From positions 1 through 5,764 of the forward strand of contig JBFMBL010000080.1 in NCBI GenBank assembly GCA_040755195.1: 5,764 nt of DNA. The letters are read 5' to 3'. Within the stretch, counting starts at the first letter, position 1; each line of letters opens with the position of its first letter. Below are positions 5,629-5,764 of this stretch, piece by piece. This DNA is from SURF-55 sp040755195 (lineage in GTDB: Bacteria > Bacillota > Desulfotomaculia > Desulfotomaculales > Ammonificaceae). Below the pieces are notes generated by a model, which was given only the letters and a program-made list of their open reading frames with translations, was not told the origin of the DNA and ran no database searches. A program made the position numbers and the translations under genes.

Positions 5629-5709
5629 TATTTATTGTATTTTTAAATTCAGTCTGAACCGAACTTATCCATAATAAGCAAAAAGCATATTTCCCCGGCG
5701 ATACAATGC

Positions 5710-5732
5710 AAAAAGGGCCGCCAGGGCGACCC
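5710..5732 (-). terminator. Rho-independent terminator of the unit upstream of recJ
   Basis: On the minus strand GGGTCGC, a CCTG loop and GCGGCCC form a 7-bp GC-rich stem (one G-U pair) at 5715-5732, followed by five T (5714-5710). On the + strand the same hairpin has a C-A mismatch and no T-run, so it acts in the minus direction. It would end transcription coming from the right-hand side of the window, before the recJ promoters. Confidence 0.8.
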
Positions 5733-5764
5733 TCAACTTTGGGAGCAGTGTTTCCGGTACTTCT
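5733..5764 (-). CDS. Possible last codons of an unidentified upstream gene
   Basis: One minus-strand frame reads KYRKHCSQS and then stops at TGA (5733-5735), directly before the terminator hairpin. The other two frames stay open through the hairpin, so this is the only frame that could end before it. Nine residues are too few to name a family; the basic tail would suit many proteins. The stretch could equally be a 3' untranslated region. Confidence 0.3.
   Translation of the reverse strand, partial: KYRKHCSQS

Larger units (their letters stand above)
5293..5709. other. Gene-free region between recJ and the upstream terminator
   Basis: About 420 bp with no credible gene on either strand. From the recJ side it holds the two heptamer arrays (5295-5400), the two promoter candidates and the CGCCAAGA repeat (5603-5628). 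The rest is AT-richer than the genes. A perfect palindrome TTTCCGGAAA lies near 5442-5451, and two TAACTTC copies lie near 5420-5440 and may be further worn repeat units. ATTGTAT (5634-5640) and ATACAAT (5701-5707) form a 7-bp inverted pair. I recognise no riboswitch, T-box or tRNA here, and no attenuator-like hairpin with a T-run between the promoters and recJ. Confidence 0.6.

Noticed and set aside
5403..5709. Riboswitch or T-box leader upstream of recJ
   Set aside because: I could not recognise a conserved core such as a T-box TGG bulge or a known aptamer, and there is no terminator or antiterminator pair before recJ.

Overview
The window looks like chromosomal DNA from a GC-rich member of the Bacillota (Clostridia). 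The best guess is the Desulfotomaculum/Pelotomaculum type, but that rests on gene order and protein style, not on a database match. Three core genes lie on the minus strand in the order recJ, rel (relA/spoT family), dtd. Bacillus subtilis has recJ-apt-relA-dtd, so this is the same cluster without apt. recJ and rel overlap by 14 bp. dtd follows after a 205-bp gap and runs off the left edge of the window.

Layout from right to left, in the direction of transcription: (1) 5733-5764, possibly the last codons of an unidentified upstream gene. (2) 5710-5732, a good intrinsic terminator that closes that upstream unit. (3) 5293-5709, a gene-free stretch of about 420 bp. It holds a short CGCCAAGA-type repeat, two sigma-A-like promoter candidates pointing at recJ, and a 106-bp block of tandem heptamers just before recJ. 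(4) 2653-5274, recJ, a single-strand-specific 5'-3' exonuclease with a long Bacillota-type C-terminal extension. (5) 528-2666, rel, a bifunctional (p)ppGpp synthetase/hydrolase with every expected domain and a possible promoter of its own inside the 3' end of recJ. (6) 323-527, a spacer filled almost entirely by heptamer arrays of the same two families found upstream of recJ. (7) 1-322, dtd, D-aminoacyl-tRNA deacylase, first 107 codons.

The genes are housekeeping: DNA repair and recombination (RecJ), stringent response (Rel) and translation quality control (Dtd). They are probably co-transcribed from the promoter(s) before recJ. I see no new protein system here.

The unusual part is the repeats. 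Two heptamer families, GCGTTCT-like and GTCSGAC-like (S is G or C), occur side by side in both intergenic regions and so bracket the recJ-rel pair. The GTCSGAC unit is an odd-length palindrome. Its middle base is C on one side of recJ-rel and G on the other, so the two arrays are inverted relative to each other and complementary within the operon transcript.
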